Assembly: GCF_023333585.1 (NCBI RefSeq)
Contig: NZ_JAIQZN010000049.1
Span: forward strand, 1 to 53,382
Length of the DNA stretch: 53,382 nucleotides
Source of the DNA: Argonema antarcticum A004/B2
GTDB lineage: Bacteria; Cyanobacteriota; Cyanobacteriia; Cyanobacteriales; Aerosakkonemataceae
Direction of reading: 5' to 3'
Position 1 is the first letter of the stretch; the number at the start of each line of letters is the position of its first letter. A program made the position numbers and the translations under genes. Of this stretch, positions 24,532 through 33,505 are shown piece after piece. The notes below the pieces were generated by a model that saw nothing but the letters and a program-made list of their open reading frames with translations, was not told the origin of the DNA and ran no database searches.

Positions 24532-25296
24532 ATGAAGACAGACAGCAGCGCGAACAAAGCATTGACTAAATCTGTGACTGGAATAGTTTTAGGCGTTTTA
24601 GCTGGGTCGGGAGTTTTTATTTGTCTATTGCCACAATCTACTTTGGCGCAGATAGATGATGATCAACCCGCCCTAAACGTGCAGCCAAATGCGCGGCCAA
24701 GGAATGTTCAGCCGCTTCCCGCAGCCGAACCAGGAGATTACGAAATTAAAGGAAATGACTTGCAACGATGCTCCTTGAATGCTACCAATAACAAGAAAAA
24801 TTGTACTCCTGTAGTGTCTGGGTACGAACAAATTGTAATCTACGGCAGTCAGCTTTTTAGCCAAGGGAGTGTGGCAAGTGCGGAATCTATATTTCGACAA
24901 TTGACTCGATCGCACCCTAAAGAGGCAACACCTCATTATAAATTAGGGGTAGCTCTTGACCGTCTAGGCAGAACAGATGAAGCTATCACCGAATACCGTC
25001 AAGCAATTCAAATTAATTCCAAACACGCACTAGCGCGTAACTCTTTGGGGGTAGCTTTGGCTAGGCAAGGTCAGATACCAGATGCAATTACCGAGTGGCG
25101 TGAAGCTATTCAAATTAATGCGGAATATGCAGACGCTTTGACTAATTTAGGACTAGGTTTGTTGCAGCAAGGAAAGGAAGCGGAAGCAGTAGAAAGCCTT
25201 AAAAAAGCCAAGGAATTATTTATGAAGCAAAGAGAATTTCAGAAAGCTAAACAAGTTGACGAACTCTTGCAGCGAATAGCTTCTCAAGCCACCTAG
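24532..25296 (+). CDS. Exported TPR-repeat protein
   Basis: This 254-aa protein has an N-terminal signal-like segment (residues 13-40, TGIVLGVLAGSGVFICLLPQ, ending STLAQ). An extracytoplasmic linker holds two cysteines (CSLNATNNKKNC), and three to four tetratricopeptide repeats follow (about 105-235; PHYKLGVALDRLGRTDEAIT, then NSLGVALARQGQIPDAI and TNLGLGLLQQGKEAEAV). I start at ATG 24532 because it places the signal peptide at the N-terminus; a longer frame overlaps the divergent peptidase gene. It is probably periplasmic or lumenal and binds other proteins. The two cysteines may form a disulfide. Confidence 0.85.
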   Translation: MKTDSSANKALTKSVTGIVLGVLAGSGVFICLLPQSTLAQIDDDQPALNVQPNARPRNVQPLPAAEPGDYEIKGNDLQRCSLNATNNKKNCTPVVSGYEQIVIYGSQLFSQGSVASAESIFRQLTRSHPKEATPHYKLGVALDRLGRTDEAITEYRQAIQINSKHALARNSLGVALARQGQIPDAITEWREAIQINAEYADALTNLGLGLLQQGKEAEAVESLKKAKELFMKQREFQKAKQVDELLQRIASQAT

Positions 25297-25309
25297 AACA
25301 CGGGTTTTT

Positions 25310-25335
25310 GTTTCTTCGAGAAACCCAGCTTTTTC
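25310..25335 (+). terminator. Possible intrinsic terminator of the TPR gene
   Basis: GTTTCT and AGAAAC form a 6-bp stem around TCG, followed by CCAGCTTTTT. It begins 14 bases after the TPR stop codon. It resembles a decayed copy of the AGAAACC/GGTTTCT repeat family. Confidence 0.45.
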
Positions 25336-27076
25336 AGTTTTTCGGCAAAGACTGGATAATACATTCTGCTGGCATTACAACTAAACTGTTTGTCTTCAAA
25401 ACCGTACATTGCTGCGCGACTTCTGCCAAAGCTGGATAAATTCCCTGCTGTAATCTAGTTATTGCGTTTTTTGCTGCTGGTTGATACTGCATCAGCCAGG
25501 GATTTTTTTCTATATGCTGGGGTGTAAAAGCTAACTCTTCTATCATCCAAAAATCTATGCCATATTTTTGAATAAAGCTTTTGATTTCTTCTCCATTTAG
25601 AGTGTATTGAGCATGGATTAGATCGATCGCACGCTGGCGTATCTGAGCGTAGTATTTTGTATGGTAAGGCAGAGAATATTCGGAACTTACTAGAATGGAG
25701 CGTTTGCTAAAGGTTGGGAGAAGATTCGCTTCGCCTTCTAAAGACGCGATCGTAATATCTTTTGGTTGCTTTTGAAAAAATTGGTAAAGTTCTGGCGATC
25801 GACCTACTTTGTAAGCAGTTGTAGGAAAGTTCTTCAAAAAGTTGGGGTGTAATATAAGTGCTGCTGCGATCGCACCAGTCACCCACAGCTTCCAATTATA
25901 TCCCATTTCCTTACCATTCTCTTTGGCATCTGTCAAGGAATGCAGAACTGCATCCAGTAACAGGGTGAGTGCTAGTCCGCCTGCTAGAGCCAAAACAATT
26001 CGCAGGGTATGTTCGGTATAACGACTGGGACAATAAAGTTTAAACAGCAGCGCATGAGCTGCCAAAAACATTACCAAAGATGCCAAGATAACTTCGCCCA
26101 AAATTTTGAAGCTGCTTCTTTTAAACTGCTTAATTAAAGGAAAGCGCGACGGATATCGTAATAAAAATGGCAATGAAAACCCCACCAAAATTGATTGCGG
26201 CTTTAGCCACGGCAACAAACCGCTGTCTTTGCCATTTAGCCAAAAAACCAAAAGATTGCTGTGAAAAAACTTAGATCTTCCTCCAGGTAAAAACTCCGGT
26301 AAAGTCCTAGCTACACTTCCCGTAATAGTTGGGCCATATTTAGCTGATGCTAGCACTGATGGTAACACTGATAGCAAACCCACTACCAATGCTAGAGCGC
26401 AGAATACATAATATTTCCTATTTCCTGATAACCGAGGTAATCCCTTTTCCCAATTCCACAACCGCAGGAACAATACAACTAGGGAGATCGGCAGCACTAA
26501 GGGATAAAATAAACCTTGTAGTGCAACAGTCACCAAGCAAGGTAACCACGATCGCCGTAACAAATAGTATAAAAATGCTGTAAAAACCGGATATAAAAAC
26601 GCTCTTGGTGTAGCAGAAACCAAGTCATCTTTCATCCAGAGACTTTGACTTAGCAACAGCGTAGAAATAAACCCACTAATTGGTAAAGGTAAGATTTGCA
26701 TAGAAACGCCAAAAGCGTAAACTGTTGTTATCAATCCCAGTACCATTGGCAGAAGTTTGCTTAACAGTAAAGCCGAAATTCCGACGCCTGCCATTAGCTG
26801 ATAAATAGCGCTATATCCACAAGGGGTAACTGATTGGTAATAGTCAGCAATTAAATCGTTAGGCAGCAACTGCGAATCGGCAAATCGCTGCATCAAAAAC
26901 ACATATTGTCGCGCATCATCCTGAACGACGTACTCATGACCTAAACCTTTTTGAAGTCCTAGAATGCCATAAATTATGGTAAATATCAGGCTCAAAACCA
27001 ACCAAAAAAGTACTTGATTTTTGGTTGGTTTGGCCAGAGGAACGGTTAAAAGTTGGTGCAAGCTTTTGATTAGCAT
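25334..27076 (-). CDS. GT-C-like multi-pass membrane protein (paralogue 1)
   Basis: This 580-aa protein has about ten or eleven hydrophobic segments between residues 20 and 410 and a soluble C-terminal domain (about 420-580). The first external loop after TM1 carries an acidic motif (EYVVQDDARQYVFLMQRFAD), the place where GT-C glycosyltransferases have catalytic acids. It is not a named family to me. It is clearly paralogous to the next gene upstream (27152-28903): the two share MLIK-LH at the start, the QDDARQ motif, the FLYYLLRRSW segment, the PSRYTEH/TQH(T/S)LRIV motif and an equivalent C-terminal domain. A polyprenyl-phosphosugar-using transferase is the likely class. Confidence 0.8.
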   Translation of the reverse strand: MLIKSLHQLLTVPLAKPTKNQVLFWLVLSLIFTIIYGILGLQKGLGHEYVVQDDARQYVFLMQRFADSQLLPNDLIADYYQSVTPCGYSAIYQLMAGVGISALLLSKLLPMVLGLITTVYAFGVSMQILPLPISGFISTLLLSQSLWMKDDLVSATPRAFLYPVFTAFLYYLLRRSWLPCLVTVALQGLFYPLVLPISLVVLFLRLWNWEKGLPRLSGNRKYYVFCALALVVGLLSVLPSVLASAKYGPTITGSVARTLPEFLPGGRSKFFHSNLLVFWLNGKDSGLLPWLKPQSILVGFSLPFLLRYPSRFPLIKQFKRSSFKILGEVILASLVMFLAAHALLFKLYCPSRYTEHTLRIVLALAGGLALTLLLDAVLHSLTDAKENGKEMGYNWKLWVTGAIAAALILHPNFLKNFPTTAYKVGRSPELYQFFQKQPKDITIASLEGEANLLPTFSKRSILVSSEYSLPYHTKYYAQIRQRAIDLIHAQYTLNGEEIKSFIQKYGIDFWMIEELAFTPQHIEKNPWLMQYQPAAKNAITRLQQGIYPALAEVAQQCTVLKTNSLVVMPAECIIQSLPKN

Positions 27077-27104
27077 GAAAAATAAGTTGGTTTTGTGTTT
27101 GTTT

Positions 27105-27168
27105 AGAAACCGGGTTTCTTGGAGAAACCGGGTTTCTCGGAGGGTGTTTGTTTAGAAACCAGGTTTCT
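27105..27168. repeat. AGAAACCGGGTTTCT repeats, copy 2 (three units)
   Basis: Units at 27105-27119, 27123-27137 and 27154-27168 (the last with one change, AGAAACCAGGTTTCT) fill most of the gap between the tandem GT-C-like genes. The third unit encodes the last residues (KPGF) and the stop of the upstream gene. It may end that transcript. Confidence 0.88.
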
Positions 27169-28903
27169 GAATACATTCGGCTTTTAGCATGATTAAGTCA
27201 CCACCCTCGAAAACAGAACAGCGATCGACAAATTTTGATAAGGCGGGAATAGTTCCTTGTTCCAACCTTAATATAGCTTCTTTTGCTGCTGGCTGATATA
27301 GCTCGATCCAACGCCTGTTAGCAGAATCCATTTCATTAAAATACTCAGGTGTAAACGCTGAACTATCCAATAGCCAAAAATCCACGCCATACTTTTGAAT
27401 AAATTGCCGCACTTGGTTGATATTGGGATTGTATTGAGCGTTAATCAAATCCATTACTCTCTGGCGAATTTGAGCATAATACTTTGTGTGGAAAGGTAGC
27501 GAATACTCCCTTGCGACTAAAATTGGTCGTTGAGCAAAGGTTGGTAGGTTATTGGCTTCTAATGATAAAGATGCTACTAAACTATCTTTCGGTTGCTGTT
27601 GCAAGAATTTGTAAAGTTCTGGAACTTCACCTACTACATATCCCGGTCTTGGAAAGAATCTCAAAGAGTTGGGATAAAATATTACTGCAAATAAAATTAA
27701 AAAGCTAAAGATTAAAGGCAAAAGACTTACCCCCCTCAATCCCCCCGCAACGGGGGGACGATAAAATCGGAAGGCGGCATCCATTAACAAAATTAATAGG
27801 ATTGCGGAAGCGATCGCAAATACGATCCGCAAGCTATGCTGTGTGTATCGGCTAGGGCCATAAAGCTTAAACATCAGCAGATGTGCGGCGAAAAACATCC
27901 CGAAGGATGCGATCGCAATTTCACCTAAAACTTTAATCTTGCTTGCCACCTGACTCGTCAAAGGAAAGCGAGACGGAAATGCCAGTAAAACTGGTAATAA
28001 GATGCCTATAAAAATTTGTGCGGGGCCAACATAAGGAAAAATGCCAGTTTCAGGCCCAGCAAACCAATATCGCAAGGGATTGTTATCGTAAAAAAAGCTT
28101 ACTCTGGCACCTGCCATAAAATCTGGTATCAACTTGGCTTGACTAATTGTAATCAGCGGGCCAAATTTAGAGGAAGCCAGCGCATAAGGTAGCAGGGATA
28201 AAAAGGCTACTCCTAATCCTGTGACGCTGAAAAGATAATCTTTGCGATCGCGCGATAATGTCAGCCGTCCCTTTGACCAATTCAGCAACCTCAGCAGCAA
28301 GACACCCCCAGAAATGAACGCCATCGGTGCGAAAAATAACCCCTGTAATGCGATCGCTACCAACGTAGGTATCCACGAACGCCGCAACAAATAATATAAA
28401 AACGCGGCAAACAACGGATAAGCGAAAGCTTTAGGAGTCGCAGAAGATACATCATTCCTCATCCACATACTGTGATTCAACAGCAATGCGCTGAGAAATC
28501 CCGCAGCTGGCACCGGCAATATCTCCATCGAGACGCCAAAAACGTAGACTGTTGTCACCAATCCCAGTATCATTGGTAAAATTTTACTCAGCAGCAGTGG
28601 CGCAACACCTATGACTGCCATCAACCAGTAAAAACTCGCAAATCCCGGTGGTGTAATAGATTGATAATACTCAGCCATTAAATCGTTACGCAGCAATTCG
28701 CGATCGACAAACCGCTGCATCCAAAACACAAACTGCCGCGCATCATCCTGTGCCACATATTCACTGCTAAAGGCTTTCTGGAGAACTTGAGAAGCGTAAA
28801 TTGTGGCAAAAGTCAAGCTCAAAACAAACCAGAAAATAACTCTCGGTCTAGAATTTGTGGAAATAGGCGCGGTGAAAAATTCGTGCAGACGTTTGATTAG
28901 CAT
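27152..28903 (-). CDS. GT-C-like multi-pass membrane protein (paralogue 2)
   Basis: This 583-aa paralogue of the 25334-27076 protein starts at ATG 28903 (MLIKRLHEFFTAP), matching the start of paralogue 1; a longer frame adds 15 unlike residues. It has the loop motif EYVAQDDARQFVFWMQRFVD, ten or so membrane segments, PSRYTQHSLRIVFAIA, and a C-terminal domain with EYSLPFHTKYYAQIRQRVMD. Two features are odd. The loop RPPVAGGLRGVSLLP is encoded by a G/C-rich palindromic repeat that is absent from the paralogue. The C-terminus KPGF comes from the downstream hairpin repeat in place of the paralogue's ending. The frame stays open, so it is probably functional. Substrate unknown. Confidence 0.8.
   Translation of the reverse strand: MLIKRLHEFFTAPISTNSRPRVIFWFVLSLTFATIYASQVLQKAFSSEYVAQDDARQFVFWMQRFVDRELLRNDLMAEYYQSITPPGFASFYWLMAVIGVAPLLLSKILPMILGLVTTVYVFGVSMEILPVPAAGFLSALLLNHSMWMRNDVSSATPKAFAYPLFAAFLYYLLRRSWIPTLVAIALQGLFFAPMAFISGGVLLLRLLNWSKGRLTLSRDRKDYLFSVTGLGVAFLSLLPYALASSKFGPLITISQAKLIPDFMAGARVSFFYDNNPLRYWFAGPETGIFPYVGPAQIFIGILLPVLLAFPSRFPLTSQVASKIKVLGEIAIASFGMFFAAHLLMFKLYGPSRYTQHSLRIVFAIASAILLILLMDAAFRFYRPPVAGGLRGVSLLPLIFSFLILFAVIFYPNSLRFFPRPGYVVGEVPELYKFLQQQPKDSLVASLSLEANNLPTFAQRPILVAREYSLPFHTKYYAQIRQRVMDLINAQYNPNINQVRQFIQKYGVDFWLLDSSAFTPEYFNEMDSANRRWIELYQPAAKEAILRLEQGTIPALSKFVDRCSVFEGGDLIMLKAECIQKPGF
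27727..27760. repeat. G/C-rich palindromic repeat inserted in frame in paralogue 2
   Basis: CCCCCCG and CGGGGGG (around CAA) form the core. With the flank CCCCCTCAAT it matches the type of repeat usually found between cyanobacterial genes. On the minus strand it encodes RPPVAGGLRGVS in a predicted loop between membrane segments. Confidence 0.65.
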
Positions 28904-28974
28904 GACAGAATGGCACAACGGGGGTATGATTTTAAAGGTTAGCGGCACTCAAACTTAAGCTGTAATCGTTTTCT

Positions 28975-30246
28975 ATGGTAATTTACCTTATCTATGGAGT
29001 TTTAATTTTAGCTACAGTTAGTCTAAATAGTATCGTCACTAAATCTAAAAGGCAAGGTTTTAGTTTATGGTTGAGTTACGGTTTGCCTGCCTTAGCAATG
29101 GCGATCTTCTCTTGGATTGTCTCTTGGTCTAATTTCTGCGGCGACTTTAATAAATCCTACTATCCTGCTGGCAGACTGATTATCGAAGACCCATCAAGGT
29201 TATATGAGTGGGGTAAAGGCTTAGGATTTGTCAATATTCCGATTTTCGCTATTTTATTTACACCTATTTCTTTTTTGCCGAAACTAGCTGCTCAAATTTC
29301 GATTACCATTCTAGGATTGATATCCATTTTTCTGTCGGGATATCTGTTATTAAAACTAACCAAAGCTTCGGAATGGCAGCAATTAGCAATAGCAGGACTT
29401 GTTATAGTTAATGGGCCATTATATTACAGTTTAAAGCAAGGAAATTCGACACATTTTGTATTTTTAATGCTGATTGTCGCTTTATTTTGTCTGCGGGATC
29501 GGCGAGAAATCTGGCTGGGTATTTTATTAGCGATCGCAGCCTTAATCAAAATTCCTCTTTTCCTACTTGGCGTTTATTTTGCCATGCGGGGACGCTGGCG
29601 AGTCGTGGTAGGATTTAGCGCCGCACTACTAGCCATTGTGGCAGCATCCGTACTTTTGTTTGGCGTAGATTTACACATAACTTGGTTTGAAAAATGTATT
29701 CTCAGTTTTGCGGGTAAACCGATAGCTGCATTTAACGTTCAGTCAGTAGATGGTTTCTTAGTTCGTTTGTTGAATGATGTCAATTTAAAAAGTTGGCAAC
29801 CTCTAGAAATCGGTGGGGAATTCAAAGTATTGCGATACTTATTCATATCCGTATTAGTCGGCAGCACCATCTGGGTTTGCTGGCGTTCTAAACAACCGCG
29901 AACAATAGAAAGCGAATATTTAGAATTTTCGATCGTCCTTTGTCTCGCGTTGCTAATCGCTCCAATTTCTTGGACACACTATTACTTATTTTTAGTGCTA
30001 CCATTATCCTTGTACATTTGCGATCGGCTAGCAGTTCCTCAAGGGAAAATTTGGGTTAACTCGATCGCGCTATCCACTATATTAGTATCGCTTCCGGTGA
30101 TCCTGGATAAACCAAGCAATCCCATATTCCAATTTTTTGGATCGAAATTCCTCGTTTCTCATTACTTCTTCGGTGGACTTATGTTATTGGGAATACTATT
30201 AGCTGCCAAATGGCACACAGCCAAACACTCTCAACTCTCGGCGTGA
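28975..30246 (+). CDS. GT87 (DUF2029)-like membrane glycosyltransferase
   Basis: This 423-aa integral membrane protein has about ten hydrophobic segments. It carries the features of the GT87/DUF2029 mannosyltransferase group: a first loop with DFNKSYYPAGRLIIEDPSRL Y, KQGNSTHFVFLMLIVALF, and LIAPISWTHYYLFLVLPL. Family members use polyprenyl-phosphate sugars, for example in mycobacterial lipid glycan synthesis. It is divergent from the tandem GT-C-like genes, with only about 70 bases between the starts, so both may share a control region. The actual donor and acceptor are unknown. Confidence 0.82.
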   Translation: MVIYLIYGVLILATVSLNSIVTKSKRQGFSLWLSYGLPALAMAIFSWIVSWSNFCGDFNKSYYPAGRLIIEDPSRLYEWGKGLGFVNIPIFAILFTPISFLPKLAAQISITILGLISIFLSGYLLLKLTKASEWQQLAIAGLVIVNGPLYYSLKQGNSTHFVFLMLIVALFCLRDRREIWLGILLAIAALIKIPLFLLGVYFAMRGRWRVVVGFSAALLAIVAASVLLFGVDLHITWFEKCILSFAGKPIAAFNVQSVDGFLVRLLNDVNLKSWQPLEIGGEFKVLRYLFISVLVGSTIWVCWRSKQPRTIESEYLEFSIVLCLALLIAPISWTHYYLFLVLPLSLYICDRLAVPQGKIWVNSIALSTILVSLPVILDKPSNPIFQFFGSKFLVSHYFFGGLMLLGILLAAKWHTAKHSQLSA

Positions 30247-30506
30247 CTATCTTGTGATATCATCAAATTGTCTGTTGTTATCGTTGGTTAAATTTTTACC
30301 ACAGATGTAGGCGCTTCGCCTTCCCGTAGGGTAGACAGATGAACACAGATGAACACAGATAAGAATAAGAATAGGAATTTTTTAGGTAACCGATGTGTAA
30401 GGACATGATATGAATGGTACTAAGTTAAGGAAGGCAGAGCCTCAAAACCTGCGGCGGGTTCAACCTGGGAGCGAGAAACAATCCAAAATCCAAAATCCAA
30501 AATCGA
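30247..30506. other. Intergenic region with iterated repeats
   Basis: It holds GGCGCTTCGCCTTCCCGTAG (about 30310-30330), a known type of iterated palindrome in cyanobacteria. There is also a tandem GATGAACACA repeat (30339-30358) and an ATCCAAA tandem repeat (30480-30503) immediately before the methyltransferase ATG. No gene was found in it. Confidence 0.6.
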
Positions 30507-31151
30507 ATGAACCTCCGACCAAATCAACGCACCAAAGTAGACGATACAGATGATAGTCTGTTCTACTCTTTCCCTCGTTTCGTCACCCACGTAGACGAAG
30601 GCTTTATCCAACAACTGACTGATTTGTATCGGGAACGCCTCAAGCCTAACACCCGAATTTTTGATATGATGAGCAGTTGGGTTTCCCATCTACCAGATGA
30701 GATACAATTTTCTCATGTCGAAGGTCATGGACTTAATGAAGAGGAACTGGCGCGTAATCCCCGGCTAAATCATTACTTTGTCCAAAACCTGAACGAAAAC
30801 CCTAAGTTATCTCTGCCAAATGAAGAATTTGATGCCGTCCTAAATTGCGTTTCCGTTCAGTATTTGCAATATCCAGAAGCGATTTTTTCGGAAATTCATC
30901 GCATCCTGAAACCCGGTGGAATAGCCATTATCAGCTTCTCCAACCGAATGTTTTCTCAGAAAGCAATTGCTGCGTGGCGGGATGGTTCGGAAACTAGCCG
31001 AGTTGAACTGGTAAGACGCTATTTTCAATCCGTGACGGGATTTAGCACGCCGGAAGTTATTATCCGCGCTTCTACCGCTCCCAGCTTCTTACAATGGATG
31101 GGTGTTGGCGGTGGCGATCCGTTCTATGCGGTAATTGCCTCCCGCTTGTAG
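30507..31151 (+). CDS. Class I SAM-dependent methyltransferase-like protein
   Basis: This 214-aa protein has a partly degenerate methyltransferase fold. IFDMMSSWVSHLP stands where the SAM-binding motif I lies, but it lacks the glycine-rich loop of typical enzymes. PNEEFDAVLNCVSVQYLQYP is motif II/III, and EIHRILKPGGIAIISFSNRM is the classic motif before strand 5. The C-terminus YAVIASR is strand 7. Family resemblance is good but the motif I change leaves SAM binding uncertain. It precedes the glycan operon by about 155 bases, with a hairpin repeat in between, so it may be a separate unit. Confidence 0.8.
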   Translation: MNLRPNQRTKVDDTDDSLFYSFPRFVTHVDEGFIQQLTDLYRERLKPNTRIFDMMSSWVSHLPDEIQFSHVEGHGLNEEELARNPRLNHYFVQNLNENPKLSLPNEEFDAVLNCVSVQYLQYPEAIFSEIHRILKPGGIAIISFSNRMFSQKAIAAWRDGSETSRVELVRRYFQSVTGFSTPEVIIRASTAPSFLQWMGVGGGDPFYAVIASRL

Positions 31152-31173
31152 CGGTGTCCCCGGTTTGTAGTTT

Positions 31174-31208
31174 GTAGGGTGCGTTACGCTGTCGCTAACG
31201 CACCCTAC
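31174..31208. repeat. GTAGGGTGCGTTA hairpin repeat
   Basis: GTAGGGTGCGTTA and TAACGCACCCTAC form a perfect 13-bp stem around a 9-base loop. It is similar in its outer bases to the hairpins at 21136 and 22435. It lies between the methyltransferase and the glycan operon and may act as a terminator for the former. Confidence 0.85.
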
Positions 31209-31307
31209 TGCGCCAGATCTGGCCCCTATACACAAATTTTTACAAAAAAACTTCTGCCAGGAGACAGTATTAGGTATAATTCACAGGAAGCATTTTGGTC
31301 TGAGGAG

Positions 31308-32492
31308 TTGACAATAATAAATTCACCAGTATTTTATCCGGGAGGGGAGAGCGTCAAAGCATCCAATTCGGACAACCCTTCCTGCTATGACGCAGTTGTC
31401 ATCGGCGGCGGCTTTTTCGGTTGCCGAATTGCGCTGTATCTAAAAGAACATCTAAACAAAGTACTCATTGTTGAACAAGAAGCTGATATTCTGCAACGCG
31501 CATCTTATGCTAATCAAGCTAGAGTTCACAATGGTTACCACTATCCGCGCAGTATATTGACTGCTTTGCGTTCCAGAGTTAACTTTCCTAGATTTGTCAG
31601 CGAATACCGAGAATGTATTGATACCAGCTTTGACAAATATTATGCGATCGGCAAAACTATCTCAAAAGTAACTGCCAATCAATTTAAGATATTTTGTCAG
31701 CGCATTGACGCTTTTATAGAACCAGCGCCTCCAAACATCACCAACCTTTTTAACAGCAACATAACTGAAGGAGTATTTTCTACTAAAGAGTATGCGTTTA
31801 ACGCAGTAAAGCTCAAACATAGAATGTTGAATGACCTGGAAACAGCAGGCGTAAAACTTAGCGTCAATTCAAAAGTTATCAAAGTACAAAATACCGATAA
31901 CGTAGGTATAAAAGTTTATATAGAATCTTCAGAAAGCTTTGACGTAGTTACAACAAAATACGTTTTTAACTGCACTTATTCAGCAATCAACCAAATTCTT
32001 CATAATTCTCATCTGCCAACAATTCCCCTGAAGCACGAGTTAGCTGAAATGGCATTGGTAGAAGTTCCCGAACCGCTTCGCAATCTCGGTATTACAGTTA
32101 TGTGCGGGCCATTCTTTTCCATCATGCCTTTTCCAGCACGAGGACTGCACACCCTCAGTCACGTTCGGTACACACCCCACTGTTTTTGGCAAGACAAAGA
32201 CGCTGATGTAAAAACAGTTAATCCTAAAGTTGGAAATAAAACTAACTACCCATATATGATCAGAGATGCAGAAAGATATATGCCGATTCTTAAAGAGTGT
32301 AAATACGCCGACTCTCTCTGGGAAATCAAAACAATTCTGCCTCAAAGTGAAGTAGATGATAGCCGACCGATTTTATTTAAAAAACATCACGGCTTAAAAA
32401 ACTTTTATTGTGTATTGGGTGGTAAAATTGACAATATTTATGATATTCCCCCTGAACTTAAATTTTTGGAGCTAACAAGAGGCATAATCTAA
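31308..32492 (+). CDS. FAD-dependent oxidoreductase (first gene of glycan operon)
   Basis: This protein of about 394 aa has a dinucleotide-binding N-terminus (YDAVVIGGGFFGCRIALYLK) and DAO-like features (EQEADILQRASYANQARVHN). The start is uncertain: the frame is open from GTG 31179, but those codons lie in the hairpin repeat; TTG 31308 is my choice. A good GGAGGGG site at about 31342 precedes no usual start codon. The protein resembles oxidoreductases found next to sugar transferases, and it might oxidise a nucleotide- or lipid-linked sugar. Its stop overlaps the start of the next gene by one base (TAATG), showing tight coupling. Confidence 0.8.
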   Translation: MTIINSPVFYPGGESVKASNSDNPSCYDAVVIGGGFFGCRIALYLKEHLNKVLIVEQEADILQRASYANQARVHNGYHYPRSILTALRSRVNFPRFVSEYRECIDTSFDKYYAIGKTISKVTANQFKIFCQRIDAFIEPAPPNITNLFNSNITEGVFSTKEYAFNAVKLKHRMLNDLETAGVKLSVNSKVIKVQNTDNVGIKVYIESSESFDVVTTKYVFNCTYSAINQILHNSHLPTIPLKHELAEMALVEVPEPLRNLGITVMCGPFFSIMPFPARGLHTLSHVRYTPHCFWQDKDADVKTVNPKVGNKTNYPYMIRDAERYMPILKECKYADSLWEIKTILPQSEVDDSRPILFKKHHGLKNFYCVLGGKIDNIYDIPPELKFLELTRGII

Positions 32493-33490
32493 TGGCAATT
32501 TATGATTTTTTCGTTTCGGTAGTCGCTCCACTTTCTAACGACTCAAAAATTGTCAGACATTTTGTGGCGGAAGTAATGCAAGTATTGCGGGAAAATTATG
32601 CTAACTACGAACTGGTTTTAGTTAACGATGGTTCGGAAGATGACACCTCCGAACAGGTAGCCGCACTATTAAAAGAATATGAATGTATTCGATTAGTTAA
32701 TCTCTCTAGAAGTTTTGGGACTGATGTTGCAATTTCCTCTGGATTAGATTCTGTGATTGGAGACTTTGTAGTCGTGATGCTTCCCGAATCCGATCCACCA
32801 GAACTGATACCAGAACTCATTCTACAAGCTCGAAATGGTTATGATATTCTCATCGGCATCCGTAAAAACCGTTCTGGCGAACCTTGGTGGATGAGATGGG
32901 GTGCAAATTTATTTTACTGGAGTTGCAAACGAATATTTAAAATACCGCTCATCAAAAACGCGACGCAGTTTCGGGTATTGAGTAGAGCCGTTGTCAATGC
33001 AATAATTCAAGTTAACGATAAGTATCGATACTTACGTCTCCTCAGTTTCTACGTTGGTTACAGAAGCAGGACTTTTACATACGAAATATTCAAAAGATAC
33101 AGAAAACCGAAAGTAAAAGGATTCTTGGAAAATGTTGATATAGCTTTGCAGGTAATCGTCGTAAATTCTGTGCGACCGTTGCGATTTGCCAGTTATCTAG
33201 GACTGATTGCGAGTATTTTTAATATACTCTACATCGGTTATATTGGGGTTGTTTACTTATTTAAAGCTCATGTTGCGGAAGGATGGGTGACTATATCGTT
33301 TCAAAACGCTTTGATGTTCTTTTGCATCTCAATGGTGCTGACGATTTTGTCTGAGTATGTGGGATTCATATTCGATCGGTTGAAAGGATGGCCAGCGTAT
33401 TATATTGCGGAGGAAAAGCAGAGTTCCGTTTTAATTGCCGATCGCGATCGCAGAAATATCGTGAAAAGCTCAGAGAATATACAAGTTTAG
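32492..33490 (+). CDS. GtrB-like family 2 glycosyltransferase with membrane tail
   Basis: This 332-aa protein has a family 2 GT-A domain: SVVAPLSNDSKIVRHFV, YELVLVNDGSEDDTSEQ, LSRSFGTDVAISSGLD and VVMLPESDPPELIPEL, where the last holds the DxD equivalent as ESD. Two C-terminal membrane helices (about 230-255 and 270-295) follow, as in GtrB and DpmA/ArnC-type enzymes that load a sugar onto polyprenyl phosphate. The canonical DxD is altered (PESDPPE), so metal binding may differ. It follows the oxidoreductase with a 1-base overlap. The expected product is a polyprenyl-phosphosugar for the membrane transferase downstream; that is inference. Confidence 0.88.
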   Translation: MAIYDFFVSVVAPLSNDSKIVRHFVAEVMQVLRENYANYELVLVNDGSEDDTSEQVAALLKEYECIRLVNLSRSFGTDVAISSGLDSVIGDFVVVMLPESDPPELIPELILQARNGYDILIGIRKNRSGEPWWMRWGANLFYWSCKRIFKIPLIKNATQFRVLSRAVVNAIIQVNDKYRYLRLLSFYVGYRSRTFTYEIFKRYRKPKVKGFLENVDIALQVIVVNSVRPLRFASYLGLIASIFNILYIGYIGVVYLFKAHVAEGWVTISFQNALMFFCISMVLTILSEYVGFIFDRLKGWPAYYIAEEKQSSVLIADRDRRNIVKSSENIQV

Positions 33491-33505
33491 GTGTAAAATA
33501 CCTGG

